A DNA stretch of 26,837 bases from an uncultured Clostridia bacterium. GTDB taxonomy: Bacteria > Bacillota > Clostridia > Oscillospirales > Ruminococcaceae. Both the position numbers and the translations under genes were made by a program. The stretch is taken from positions 1 to 26,837 of the forward strand of contig CANRDG010000008.1 of assembly GCA_947629275.1 (NCBI GenBank), in the 5' to 3' direction. Below, piece after piece: positions 8,341-16,671 of the stretch (positions are counted from its first letter, which is position 1; every line of letters begins with the position of its first letter). The notes beneath the pieces are model-generated. The model saw only the letters and a list, made by a program, of their open reading frames with translations, searched no databases and was not told where the DNA came from.

Positions 8341-9703
8341 TTGCGTCCACCATAGAGGCAATACTGCCCATGATCTTATCCTTTACAGATTTCATATCGC
8401 GGATATTTGCGCTTTCAAGTTTTAGCTCCTCGGGGCTTATCGGTTTGCCGTAAGAGACTATGACTTTTTGTCTGAATTTAAGTTTTTCGCCTTTGAAAGA
8501 TATTGCGAGAGGTATTACGGGTACTTGTGCGAGTGCGGCTATAAGCGCTACGCCCGTTTTGCCTCTGCCGAGTTTGCCGTCTTTAGAGCGCGTACCCTCG
8601 GGATAGATAACAAGGTTTCTGCCCATTTCAAGTCGTTTAACCGACTCTTTTATAACGCTCGTATCGCCGCTGCCTCTGACTACAGGGAACGCGCCTAGGA
8701 AAGTTATCAGCCATTTGAAAAATATATTTCCCTTAAAAAGCTCTTCCTTTGCCATAAAGCTGCACGGCACGCGTATTCTCATTGCGGCGAACACGGGGTC
8801 ACGGTAACTGCGGTGGTTTGAAGCTATGATATGCGAGCCTGTTTTCGGCAGGTTCTCTAATCCTTCATAGACTATATCGAACTTTATCTTATAAATAATA
8901 AAGAGTATCCACCTGACTATTCCATAGAAAAATAGCTTTATAAAGCCTATTTTTTTAGGGTCAGTGACGGGCTTTATATCATTAAGGTCTATAAGCTCGC
9001 GGCGTGATGATGCCTTCTTCTCCTTATCTTTACGCTCTGCGAGTTTTTTATTGACTACATCTGAAATTATCTGCACCGACTGCTGCAAATCATAATTCGT
9101 GGTATCCACTTCAACTGCATCATCTGCCTTTTTAAGGGGCGCTATGTCGCGGTGGCTGTCGTTATAGTCGCGCTGATTTATATCTTCAAGCACCTGTTCA
9201 TAGGTGGAACTGTCACCGGCAGCCTGTAGCTCTTTAAAGCGGCGCATGGCTCTTTCTTCTGCCGAGGCGGTGAGGAAAATTTTAACGTCGCAGTCGGGCA
9301 GCACCACTGTTCCTATATCCCTGCCGTCCATTACGGTGTCGTAACGCTTGGCTAAGTCGCGCTGCATGGAGAGCAGAAACTCTCTTACCGCAGGCACAGC
9401 CGAAACTTTTGACGCGCACATTGAAACTTCGGGGGTACGCAGCAGAGAAGTTACGTCCTCGCCGCACAGCATAACGTGCTGAAAGCCCTCGACAAATTCT
9501 ATGTTTATCTTTATCTCGGGGAGCTTTTGCGCCACTGCCTCATCGTTTTGTATATCGACTTCGCCGCGCAGCATATACAGTGCGACCGCCCTGTAAAGCT
9601 CGCCGGTATTGACATATATATACCCCATTTTTTCAGAGAGCATTTTGGCTATTGTTGATTTTCCTGCCCCTGAAGGGCCGTCAAGCGCAATATTTACACC
9701 CAT
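8324..9703 (-). CDS. cmk-plsC: Cmk-PlsC fusion: cytidylate kinase joined to 1-acylglycerol-3-phosphate acyltransferase
   Basis: A protein of 459 aa with two enzymes. Residues 1-220 are (d)CMP kinase: P-loop GPSGAGKST (9-17), DGRDIGT (126-132) in the NMP-binding part and a RRFKEL lid region near 154-159, converting CMP/dCMP to the diphosphates. A charged linker (about 220-250) leads to the acyltransferase: a membrane-interacting helix near 254-275, the HX4D motif NHRSYRD (His297, Asp302) and YPEGTR (367-372), which makes phosphatidic acid at the inner membrane face. Two bases separate it from the upstream flavoprotein gene, and its 3' end overlaps ispH-rpsA. CMP kinase makes the CDP that leads to CTP, and CTP plus phosphatidate gives CDP-diacylglycerol, so both halves serve one pathway. 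That link is inference. Confidence 0.95.
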   Translation of the reverse strand: MGVNIALDGPSGAGKSTIAKMLSEKMGYIYVNTGELYRAVALYMLRGEVDIQNDEAVAQKLPEIKINIEFVEGFQHVMLCGEDVTSLLRTPEVSMCASKVSAVPAVREFLLSMQRDLAKRYDTVMDGRDIGTVVLPDCDVKIFLTASAEERAMRRFKELQAAGDSSTYEQVLEDINQRDYNDSHRDIAPLKKADDAVEVDTTNYDLQQSVQIISDVVNKKLAERKDKEKKASSRRELIDLNDIKPVTDPKKIGFIKLFFYGIVRWILFIIYKIKFDIVYEGLENLPKTGSHIIASNHRSYRDPVFAAMRIRVPCSFMAKEELFKGNIFFKWLITFLGAFPVVRGSGDTSVIKESVKRLEMGRNLVIYPEGTRSKDGKLGRGKTGVALIAALAQVPVIPLAISFKGEKLKFRQKVIVSYGKPISPEELKLESANIRDMKSVKDKIMGSIASMVDANVNKL

Positions 9704-9705
9704 AG

Positions 9706-10944
9706 TTATCCTCCGTTATTTTTTATGCTTTCGGCGCAGGCATACGCCGTTGAAAACGCTGTTTGCAGGTTAAAACCGCCTGTATACGCATCTACGTCCA
9801 GCACCTCGCCGATAAAGTAAACGCCCTTACACAGCCTTGACTGCATAGTCTTCGGGTCTATTTCCTTAACGTTTACTCCGCCCCTTGTGATTATAGCTTC
9901 TTCTATCGGTCGAAAACCGTCGATATAAAGTCTGAAACATTTTAAAAGGTCAACAAGGCGCGCCCTTTGCTCTTTGGTGACGGAATTTACCTTTGTTTCG
10001 GGCGGTATGCCGCTGCGTTTTATTATGACGGGTATCATTGACGACGGCAGCAGTCTACCGAGAGAATTTGCAATATCGCGGTTTTTCTCCTGCGAAAAGT
10101 CACGCAGTATACGCGCATCGAGCTGCTCTTTTGAAAGTGCCGGCTTTAAGTCTATATCGGCGCAATATCTGTCTTTTTCCATAGTTTGTATATGCGAACT
10201 TGCCGACAGTGTTAAAGGCCCCGAAATACCGAAATGGGTAAAAAGCATCTCGCCCATTTCTTTGTAAAGCGTTTTATTCTTTTTAATATCTGTAAGAGAT
10301 AAAGTGACATTTTTCAGCGACAGACCCATCATCTGCGCCGCCTCGCTGCCCTTTGTTATAAGCGGCACAAGCGCAGGGGCAACATCTGTAACGGTATGCC
10401 CAAGCTTTTGCGCCAAGACATAGCCGTCGCCCGTAGAGCCTGTGGCAGGGTAGCTTTTGCCGCCTGTGGCTATCACAACATTTTTTGCAAAATGGGTATC
10501 TTTATCGGTAACAACTATCTTTGTGCCGTCTTTTAAAACTATATCTTTAACATTCTCTTTAAGCACGCGCACGCCAAAGCGTTTCATTTCGTGCTGCAAG
10601 GCATTTACTATGGTCGCGGCTTTGTCGCTTACGGGAAATACCCTGCCTCCGCGCTCGGTTTTAAGCTCAACGCCGAGATCTTCAAAAAATTTCATTGTAT
10701 TCTTCGGCGAGAAATTATAAAGCGCGCTATACATAAATTTTGGGTTGCGCGGAATATTTTTAATGACCGTATCTGCATCGCAGTTGTTGGTAACGTTGCA
10801 TCTTCCCTTGCCTGTTATCATCATCTTTTTGCCTGTGGAAGAATTTTTCTCAAGCACTGTACATTCAACGCCGCCGCGGGCTAAACACACTGCACAGAAC
10901 ATTCCAGCCGCTCCGCCGCCGACTATCAACGCACTGCTGCTCAT
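9706..10944 (-). CDS. HI0933/YhiN-family FAD-dependent oxidoreductase
   Basis: A 412-aa flavoprotein of the family often annotated as aminoacetone oxidase or BaiN-like; the physiological substrate is unsettled. It has an N-terminal dinucleotide-binding motif (ALIVGGGAAGMFCA, 5-18), the family hallmark TGKGRCNVTNNC, ATGGKSYPATGSTGDGY in the middle and a C-terminal FAD-binding segment YTGGFNLQTAFSTAY. Its length is typical. The start codon overlaps the stop of the RpiR-type gene (ATGA at 10941-10944), so the two are probably translationally coupled. In Clostridia this gene commonly precedes cmk, plsC and ispH, as here. Confidence 0.93.
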   Translation of the reverse strand: MSSSALIVGGGAAGMFCAVCLARGGVECTVLEKNSSTGKKMMITGKGRCNVTNNCDADTVIKNIPRNPKFMYSALYNFSPKNTMKFFEDLGVELKTERGGRVFPVSDKAATIVNALQHEMKRFGVRVLKENVKDIVLKDGTKIVVTDKDTHFAKNVVIATGGKSYPATGSTGDGYVLAQKLGHTVTDVAPALVPLITKGSEAAQMMGLSLKNVTLSLTDIKKNKTLYKEMGEMLFTHFGISGPLTLSASSHIQTMEKDRYCADIDLKPALSKEQLDARILRDFSQEKNRDIANSLGRLLPSSMIPVIIKRSGIPPETKVNSVTKEQRARLVDLLKCFRLYIDGFRPIEEAIITRGGVNVKEIDPKTMQSRLCKGVYFIGEVLDVDAYTGGFNLQTAFSTAYACAESIKNNGG

Positions 10945-11828
10945 TTGCTGTCCTCATCGCCGCTTTTGGCAGGCTCATATACCTCAAACTCGCGCCATAT
11001 TTCCTCTAGGCGTTCCAAATTTCGGGTAACGGTATCGCTGCAACGTCTTGAAACGGCTACGATAAGCGCATTTATAACACTGAGCGGCGCAACCAGCGAA
11101 TCTACAAAAGAAGCCATATCGCTTTTTGCGAAAAGGTCATAATCCGAAAACTGTGTGAGCGGTGATGAAGCGCAGTCTGTAATAGCTACGACCCCTGCGC
11201 CGCGCGAATGTGCATAACGTATAGCCTCTATGGTCTGTCTTGAATAGCGTGGGAACGAAATTGCGATAAGCACATCTTTTTCATCAATTCGCAGTATCTG
11301 CTCGAAAAGCTCGCTCCTTGTGGAGGCGTGCACCAGTTTTACGCGCGGAAAGATAAGGTTGAAATAGTGGCTGAGAAACTGCGCCAGTGATGCGCTGCTC
11401 CTCGCGCCTATTATATATATGGTATGGCAGGAGGATATTCTGTCCACCGCCATGTTGAAGTCTTGTCTGTCGGTCTCGTCTAAAGTATGACGTATCTGCT
11501 CAATGTCGTGATGCAAGACCGCATCGAGTATATCATCGTCGCCTATTTTGTCGGAGGCTATCTCTATTCTCTGCACGGAGGTCAGCTTGCTTCGCATAAG
11601 ATCCTGCAAGGCTGTCTGCAATTCGGGGTAGCCGTCAAAACCCAGCTCAGATGCAAATCTTACCACTGTGCTTTCGCTTACGCCCACCGTTTGACCGAAT
11701 TTCAGCGCAGTCATGAACGCGGCTTTGTCGTAATGCTCCCTGATAAAGTCGGCTATTGTTTTCTGACCTTTCGACATCTGAGGATACTTGTTGTCAATAA
11801 GCTCCAAAAGGTCGCTGCCTGTCTGCAT
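10941..11828 (-). CDS. MurR/RpiR-family transcriptional regulator
   Basis: A protein of 295 aa with an N-terminal HTH_6 domain (helix-turn-helix about 43-66, VGVSESTVVRFASELGFDGYP) and a C-terminal SIS sugar-isomerase-like domain (about 125-260, with YIIGARSSAS and AISFPRYSRQT). Members bind DNA and sense phosphosugars. A good ribosome binding site (GAGAGGAAG) lies 8 bases before ATG 11828. It follows the DUF3006 gene by 15 bp and overlaps the flavoprotein gene by 4 bp. No sugar-metabolism genes lie nearby, so its targets are likely elsewhere or it responds to a cell-wall sugar. The effector cannot be read from sequence. Confidence 0.92.
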   Translation of the reverse strand: MQTGSDLLELIDNKYPQMSKGQKTIADFIREHYDKAAFMTALKFGQTVGVSESTVVRFASELGFDGYPELQTALQDLMRSKLTSVQRIEIASDKIGDDDILDAVLHHDIEQIRHTLDETDRQDFNMAVDRISSCHTIYIIGARSSASLAQFLSHYFNLIFPRVKLVHASTRSELFEQILRIDEKDVLIAISFPRYSRQTIEAIRYAHSRGAGVVAITDCASSPLTQFSDYDLFAKSDMASFVDSLVAPLSVINALIVAVSRRCSDTVTRNLERLEEIWREFEVYEPAKSGDEDSK

Positions 11829-11843
11829 TTTAAAGACTTCCTC

Positions 11844-12074
11844 TCACTTTTTTATAAGTCTGTCAGCTTTATGTTTAATGCTTTTTCTGCGTGCGGCGGT
11901 GGCAGCTTTATCTTTTCTGACTTCGCCGTCAAAACGCAGCATATCGCCCTCTCTGATAATCGGCGGCAACACACTTTTTTCAAGATACAAAGCCTCGCCG
12001 CTCTCGCTTAAAAGCTTTACCTTGCCGTCGCATATCTCGGAAACTGAATATATTTTACTGCTCTCATTTTCCAT
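11844..12074 (-). CDS. DUF3006 domain protein
   Basis: A small 76-aa protein. The N-terminal half is a compact beta domain (ICDGKVKLLSESGEALYLEKSVLPPIIREGDMLRF, split here by a hydrophobic-polar alternation) of the kind called DUF3006. The C-terminal half is very basic (KDKAATAARRKSIKHKADRLIKK). The start overlaps the end of the metallo-beta-lactamase-fold gene by 11 bp. DUF3006 genes typically sit directly after ComEC-like hydrolase genes in Firmicutes, which suggests a partner role. The biochemical function is unknown. Confidence 0.85.
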   Translation of the reverse strand: MENESSKIYSVSEICDGKVKLLSESGEALYLEKSVLPPIIREGDMLRFDGEVRKDKAATAARRKSIKHKADRLIKK

Positions 12075-13017
12075 AGTTTACATCTTCTTTTTCGCACTGA
12101 GCCGTCAGACTGTCGCCGTCTGTACGAATAACAACGCTGCCGTTTATGTCGGTGCGGTAAATACGTTTACAATGCTTTTCCAGCCGCGAAAGAGCCGCTT
12201 TTGTGGGGTGACCGTAATCGTTGCCCACGCCGACTTCTATAACGGCATATTCAGCGCCTACGGCAGACAGAAATTCATCACTGCAAGAGCCCGAAGAACC
12301 ATGGTGACCCACTTTAAGCACATCTGCCGAAACATCAAAACCGCTTTGCAGAATATTTTGCTCCTCGGCACTTTCGGCATCGCCCGTAAACAGGAAAGAA
12401 ACGTTTTTATACACAGCTTTCACGCACAGCGAATAATCGTTGAGGCTTTCATATTCTTCATCAAAACTTTGCGGAAGTATATGTATCTCACAGCCGCCAA
12501 GCTCCAAGGTTTCTTCTTTTGCGGTGTAAACCTGCGCGCCCAGCCTTTCGGCGGTATCTAAAAAATCTTCATAGACGGTATTAGTCGGGATAAGCGCGTC
12601 GGGAATATCCGGCATTATCACCTTGTCAACTTTTACATACTCTAAAACATCGGCTGCGCTGCCCATATGGTCGGTATGCTGATGAGAAATTATCAAATAT
12701 TTGAGCTTTTCTATCCCCTGCTGAGAAAGATACCCTTTTACTTTTGAAGCCATATCCTGCTCGCCGCAGTCAATAAGGCACGCCTCGCCGTTGCAGACTA
12801 TAAGTTCGCAGTCGCCCTGACCTACATCTACAAAATGTACTGAAAGATCGTCGTTTACAGGCTTTTCAGAAAGTCTGAAAAATGCTGACATCTGACTGCC
12901 GGTTATAACGCCGAAATGCAGCAGCGCCTGTACCGTCAGCACGGCAGCTACGACTATTATACCTATTGCGGCATGGAGTTTATGCGCGCCGCTCTGCTCG
13001 GAATTTGGGCGTTTCAT
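12064..13017 (-). CDS. ComEC-type metallo-beta-lactamase-fold hydrolase
   Basis: A 317-aa protein with one N-terminal membrane helix (about 13-36) followed by an exported metallo-beta-lactamase domain like the C-terminal domain of ComEC. Metal-binding residues are visible: HQHTDH (112-117), Asp213 in LFTGDAES and VGHHGSSGS (His238-His239). The FVDVGQGD motif near 62-69 is typical of the ComEC/Rec2 group. The channel domain of ComEC is absent, so it is a stand-alone hydrolase (possibly nuclease or phosphodiesterase), not a DNA uptake channel. The start at 13017 is fixed by an ATGA overlap with the ftsK stop; a longer in-frame start exists at 13044. The DUF3006 gene overlaps its 3' end. Confidence 0.9.
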   Translation of the reverse strand: MKRPNSEQSGAHKLHAAIGIIVVAAVLTVQALLHFGVITGSQMSAFFRLSEKPVNDDLSVHFVDVGQGDCELIVCNGEACLIDCGEQDMASKVKGYLSQQGIEKLKYLIISHQHTDHMGSAADVLEYVKVDKVIMPDIPDALIPTNTVYEDFLDTAERLGAQVYTAKEETLELGGCEIHILPQSFDEEYESLNDYSLCVKAVYKNVSFLFTGDAESAEEQNILQSGFDVSADVLKVGHHGSSGSCSDEFLSAVGAEYAVIEVGVGNDYGHPTKAALSRLEKHCKRIYRTDINGSVVIRTDGDSLTAQCEKEDVNYGK

Positions 13018-15614
13018 TCGCGCATTGCCTCGCGCTCCTGCCACTGCGAGATAGTCATTTTGACCTCGCGCGGCTTTGCGCCCACGGCAGGACCTATTAT
13101 GCCCATAGCCTCCATATTGTCCATTATTCGTGCGGCTCTGGCATAGCCGAGATTGAGCTTTCTTTGCAAAAACGACGTTGAAGCCTGTTGATTCTCGACC
13201 ACGACTTTTATTGCCGCTTCAAGCATATCGTCGCCCTTGGGGGAGTCAATATCAAAGTCGGCCTGAGGTTTTTCGCCCTTGGGAACGGGGATATTCTTTT
13301 CTATGCCGTCAAGGACTTCTTCGTCATAAGTTGCGGTCTGCTGATTTTTAAGGAAATTCACGACCGCTTTTACTTCGGAAGTGCTGACATAGCTGCCCTG
13401 GATTCTCTTAGGTTTATCGAGACCAACAGGTTTAAAGAGCAGGTCGCCGTTGCCGAGAAGCTTTTCAGCGCCGCCCTCGTCAAGAATTATACGTGAATCG
13501 GTATTATTTGAAACTTTGAGCGCAACTCTCGAAGGCATATTCGCCTTGATAAGACCCGTAACTACGTCTACACGCGGCGACTGCGTTGCGATTATAAGGT
13601 GCATACCTGCGGCTCTTGCCAGCTGCGCGATACGGCATATAGAGTCCTCGACCTCGCGGGCGGCCGCCATCATCAGGTCGGCAAGCTCGTCTATAACTAT
13701 AACTATATGCGGCAGTTTTTCCATGCCGTCTGTCTGCGAAGCAAGCTTGTTATAATCGTTGAATTCACGAACCGAATTATCGCTGAAAAGGCTGTATCTT
13801 CTTGTCATTTCCGTGACCGCCCAGCCAAGCGCACCTGCCGCTTTTCTCGGCTCAGTTATAACGGGTGCGATAAGGTGCGGTATGCCGTTATATATAGGAA
13901 ACTCGACCTGTTTCGGGTCTATCAGCATGAGCTTTACTTCGTCGGACGTGGCACGGTAGAGTATGTTCATTATGATAGAGTTTGTGAACACTGATTTACC
14001 CGAACCTGTAGTGCCTGCTATGAGCAGATGCGGCATTTTGCGTATATCGCCCATAACTATGCTGCCCTCGATATTCCTGCCGACCGCAAAACACAGTTTG
14101 CCTTTTGCATTGCGAAATTCTTCGCTGTCTATGAGTTCTTTAATCGAGACCGTTTCTCTTGTGGTGTTGGAAAGCTCTATCCCCACTGCCTGTTTGCCGG
14201 GGATAGGGGCTTCTATTCTTACGCCCTCTGCGGCAAGGTTAAGAGCTATATCATCGGCAAGATTGGTTATCTTTGAAACTCTTACGCCTGCGGCAGGCTG
14301 CAATTCATACCTTGTTACCGACGGTCCGCGGCTTATGCCTACCACCCTTGTCAGCACGCCGAAGCTTTTAAGCGTTTCAACCAAAGTTATTGCACGCTGC
14401 TGGCTCTCTGCATCGGTTGCGGAAGAATTGACCTTTTTAGCAGCATCTTCCAAAAGCGATATCGGCGGCAGCTGCTGCGGTTTTTCGACCTTTTTATTAT
14501 CAAGGAAAGACGACTGACCGCTGGGGTCAAAATACATTTCATCTTCCTCATAAACGGGTTCTTCGGTAGAACGGTCGATAAGCTCCTGCATTTCCTTTGC
14601 CTGCTCTTCAATTGCCGAAAAATCAGGCTGAGTTATATCATCACTCGTAACGGAAGACTTACCTTGTTTACTGCCTTCCCTCGAATCGCGCAGCTTGTCC
14701 ACCTCTTCAAAATAGTCTTTCTTGGGTGGCTTTGGTCCGAAAGGTCTTGGCGGAAGAATAATATTAAGGTCTTCGGTCTGATCCAGTTCATCGACCGATG
14801 TAAATCCTTCATATCCCATATCCGCCATAAAAACGTCGTCGTTCTCGTCGTCAAGGTCTTCGGTATAATATTTTGCAATATCTACACGCTTTTTCTTGTT
14901 TTCTTCACGGGTTACCTTCTGCTCGGTCTTCGGCTGTTCTTTTACGGGTATAGCACGCACACTGCGGTCTGCGCCCTCCTCATTCAAGGCCTCATAAATT
15001 GCTTTGAACGGCTTTGATACCACTCTCCACACCTGCGGCAATGTCCAGCCGGAAAGCATAAAGAAGAAAAACATTGTCAGCAGTATTATTATAATAGTAG
15101 CGCCGACACGCTTGAACACTTTCAGCAGCAAGCCGCCGAATATAACGCTCATAACGCCGCCGCCTTTTCTGTTCACGCCGTCTCTGTAAAGCCCCTTTAT
15201 CATAAGTCCTGCGGTCTTGCCGTTCACGCTGCCGACGGTGAGTATCTGGAAAAGACCGCTGAAAAGCAGTATTACCAAAACGCCCTGAATGAGCTTCATT
15301 ATAACGTCGTTGCGCGTTTTTTCGGTGGCTATCATTATTGATATGTATATTACGAGCGGCGCGTATATTATTGCCGAACTGCCGAACATTCCCCATGTAA
15401 AGTCATGCAGAGTAGTCCAGAATCCTGCGCCTTTTATTAATGTTATAAAGACTGTAAGCACGCCGTAGAAAAACAGTATAAGCGACAATCTTCGCCTTTT
15501 TTCGGCAGTAAAACCGGCATCTGCTGTCTTGTTTGCGGCAGCAGACTTTTTGCCAGAAGCTGCCGACGGCTTTGCAGACGAACGCTGCGATGCCGTTTTT
15601 TTCTGCTGAGTCAT
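13014..15614 (-). CDS. ftsK: FtsK/SpoIIIE DNA translocase
   Basis: A membrane-anchored hexameric DNA pump of 866 aa that clears chromosomes from the division or sporulation septum. Four hydrophobic segments lie in the first 200 residues (about 43-63, 81-97, 107-126 and 170-193). A variable acidic linker (205-390) follows, then the motor: Walker A GTTGSGKS (534-541) and Walker B IVIVIDELADL (636-646). A C-terminal gamma winged-helix domain (about 795-855, STSFLQRKLNLGYARAARIMDNME) recognises KOPS/SRS-type DNA sequences. A GAAAGGAC ribosome binding site is near ATG 15614. It lies 35 bp after uppP and overlaps the hydrolase gene by 4 bp. Whether it serves division, sporulation or both cannot be told from sequence. 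Confidence 0.96.
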   Translation of the reverse strand: MTQQKKTASQRSSAKPSAASGKKSAAANKTADAGFTAEKRRRLSLILFFYGVLTVFITLIKGAGFWTTLHDFTWGMFGSSAIIYAPLVIYISIMIATEKTRNDVIMKLIQGVLVILLFSGLFQILTVGSVNGKTAGLMIKGLYRDGVNRKGGGVMSVIFGGLLLKVFKRVGATIIIILLTMFFFFMLSGWTLPQVWRVVSKPFKAIYEALNEEGADRSVRAIPVKEQPKTEQKVTREENKKKRVDIAKYYTEDLDDENDDVFMADMGYEGFTSVDELDQTEDLNIILPPRPFGPKPPKKDYFEEVDKLRDSREGSKQGKSSVTSDDITQPDFSAIEEQAKEMQELIDRSTEEPVYEEDEMYFDPSGQSSFLDNKKVEKPQQLPPISLLEDAAKKVNSSATDAESQQRAITLVETLKSFGVLTRVVGISRGPSVTRYELQPAAGVRVSKITNLADDIALNLAAEGVRIEAPIPGKQAVGIELSNTTRETVSIKELIDSEEFRNAKGKLCFAVGRNIEGSIVMGDIRKMPHLLIAGTTGSGKSVFTNSIIMNILYRATSDEVKLMLIDPKQVEFPIYNGIPHLIAPVITEPRKAAGALGWAVTEMTRRYSLFSDNSVREFNDYNKLASQTDGMEKLPHIVIVIDELADLMMAAAREVEDSICRIAQLARAAGMHLIIATQSPRVDVVTGLIKANMPSRVALKVSNNTDSRIILDEGGAEKLLGNGDLLFKPVGLDKPKRIQGSYVSTSEVKAVVNFLKNQQTATYDEEVLDGIEKNIPVPKGEKPQADFDIDSPKGDDMLEAAIKVVVENQQASTSFLQRKLNLGYARAARIMDNMEAMGIIGPAVGAKPREVKMTISQWQEREAMRE

Positions 15615-15649
15615 TGCATCAGCCGTCCTTTCATTTGTACATCTTTCTT

Positions 15650-16516
15650 TTATATATTTATAATTACGGGCGCACCCGTTACGACTTCGTATATTGAAAC
15701 GCCTATGACTGCGAGACCCAGTATCAGCGTATATATTGCAAAGATCTTGAATTTATTGCTTTTGAGCAGCCATGATACCATTTTTATAGACATAAGACCC
15801 ACTATTGCAGCGACCACAAAGCCTACCACGAGGCTCAACGGGTCAAATGAAACGTTTGATTTTACTGCGTCTGCCGCTTCGAGCAGACCGCCGCCAAATA
15901 TTGCAGGTATGCCGAGAATGAATGCATATCTGACTGCTGTATCTCTTGAAAATCCGCACAGCAGACCCGAAGAAATCGTTGAGCCCGAACGCGACACGCC
16001 CGGCAGCAGTGCAACGCCCTGAAACGCTCCTACCACCAGTGAGTCTTTAACTGTTATATCTTTAGGCACTTTCTTGCCGTTGCAGAATCTGTCTGACAAA
16101 AACAGGATAAGCGATGTATACAGAAAGCAGAAACCCTCTACCATTACGCTGCTGTCCTCGCTGACGCCCTCAAAAAAGTCTTTGAAGAAATAGAACGGTA
16201 TCAGCACGGCGGTAGAGAATATCAGCATGAAGATGAGCCTGCGCTCGCCGTTCATCTCTTTCCACTTAAATCTGCCTTTGAAAACGTCTCTGATAAGCGC
16301 GCCGAGTTCCTTTATCAGCGCCCATATGGTATCGCGAAATGCTATTATTACCGCCAGAAGCGTACCCATATGCAGAAAGACCGACAGCATCAGCGCGCCC
16401 TCGCCGCTTTTCCCTGTAAAATGCTGATAGAGCGACAGATGTCCCGAGCTGGAGACCGGCAGAAATTCCGTCAGCCCCTGTATTATCGCCTGCACTATCG
16501 TATTAAGAATGTCCAT
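15650..16516 (-). CDS. uppP: Undecaprenyl-diphosphatase (UppP/BacA)
   Basis: An integral membrane phosphatase of 288 aa that converts undecaprenyl diphosphate to the monophosphate lipid carrier for peptidoglycan and teichoic-type polymers; high dosage gives bacitracin tolerance. Family motifs are LTEFLPVSSSGH (15-26, with Glu17 and His26) and PGVSRSGST (172-180). Between and after them are seven or so hydrophobic segments, including a long C-terminal pair near 219-285. AGGAG lies 6 bases before ATG 16516. It sits 37 bp after the YlzJ-like ORF and 35 bp before ftsK, interrupting the tepA-ylzJ-spoIIIE order known from Bacillus. Confidence 0.96.
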   Translation of the reverse strand: MDILNTIVQAIIQGLTEFLPVSSSGHLSLYQHFTGKSGEGALMLSVFLHMGTLLAVIIAFRDTIWALIKELGALIRDVFKGRFKWKEMNGERRLIFMLIFSTAVLIPFYFFKDFFEGVSEDSSVMVEGFCFLYTSLILFLSDRFCNGKKVPKDITVKDSLVVGAFQGVALLPGVSRSGSTISSGLLCGFSRDTAVRYAFILGIPAIFGGGLLEAADAVKSNVSFDPLSLVVGFVVAAIVGLMSIKMVSWLLKSNKFKIFAIYTLILGLAVIGVSIYEVVTGAPVIINI

Positions 16517-16553
16517 ATTCTGCTCCTCTCAGTTGTCTTTATCTTTTATCTGT

Positions 16554-16670
16554 TTATCTGTTAAGCAAGTTAAGATATTCATAAGGGTCGGTAGAGAAAA
16601 AGTCATCAGCCGCCTTTATATTATTATTTTCACAAAAAACATCTTCAAGTGAAATTATCGTATACAGCAT
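16554..16670 (-). CDS. YlzJ-like small protein
   Basis: A 38-aa ORF. It begins one base after the tepA stop (TGATATG junction), has GAAGG about 9 bases upstream inside tepA, and ends with TAA at 16554-16556. The sequence starts MLYTIISLEDVF, resembling the (M)ILYT.(M/V)P.E.(V/I)F start of the YlzJ-like family. It also sits in the conserved place of that family, immediately after tepA and before ftsK/spoIIIE. The rest is short, acidic and polar with a YEYLNLLNR end. YlzJ has no established function. Position, ribosome binding site and motif together support a real gene. Confidence 0.75.
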   Translation of the reverse strand: MLYTIISLEDVFCENNNIKAADDFFSTDPYEYLNLLNR

Positions 16671-16671
16671 A

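Noticed and set aside
11788..12561. Plus-strand ORF of 257 codons opposite the RpiR, DUF3006 and hydrolase genes
   Set aside because: Spans two gene junctions on the other strand, all of which have clear family motifs; no supported start or family.
13963..14517. Plus-strand ORF of 184 codons inside ftsK
   Set aside because: Antisense to the FtsK motor and linker, with no independent support.
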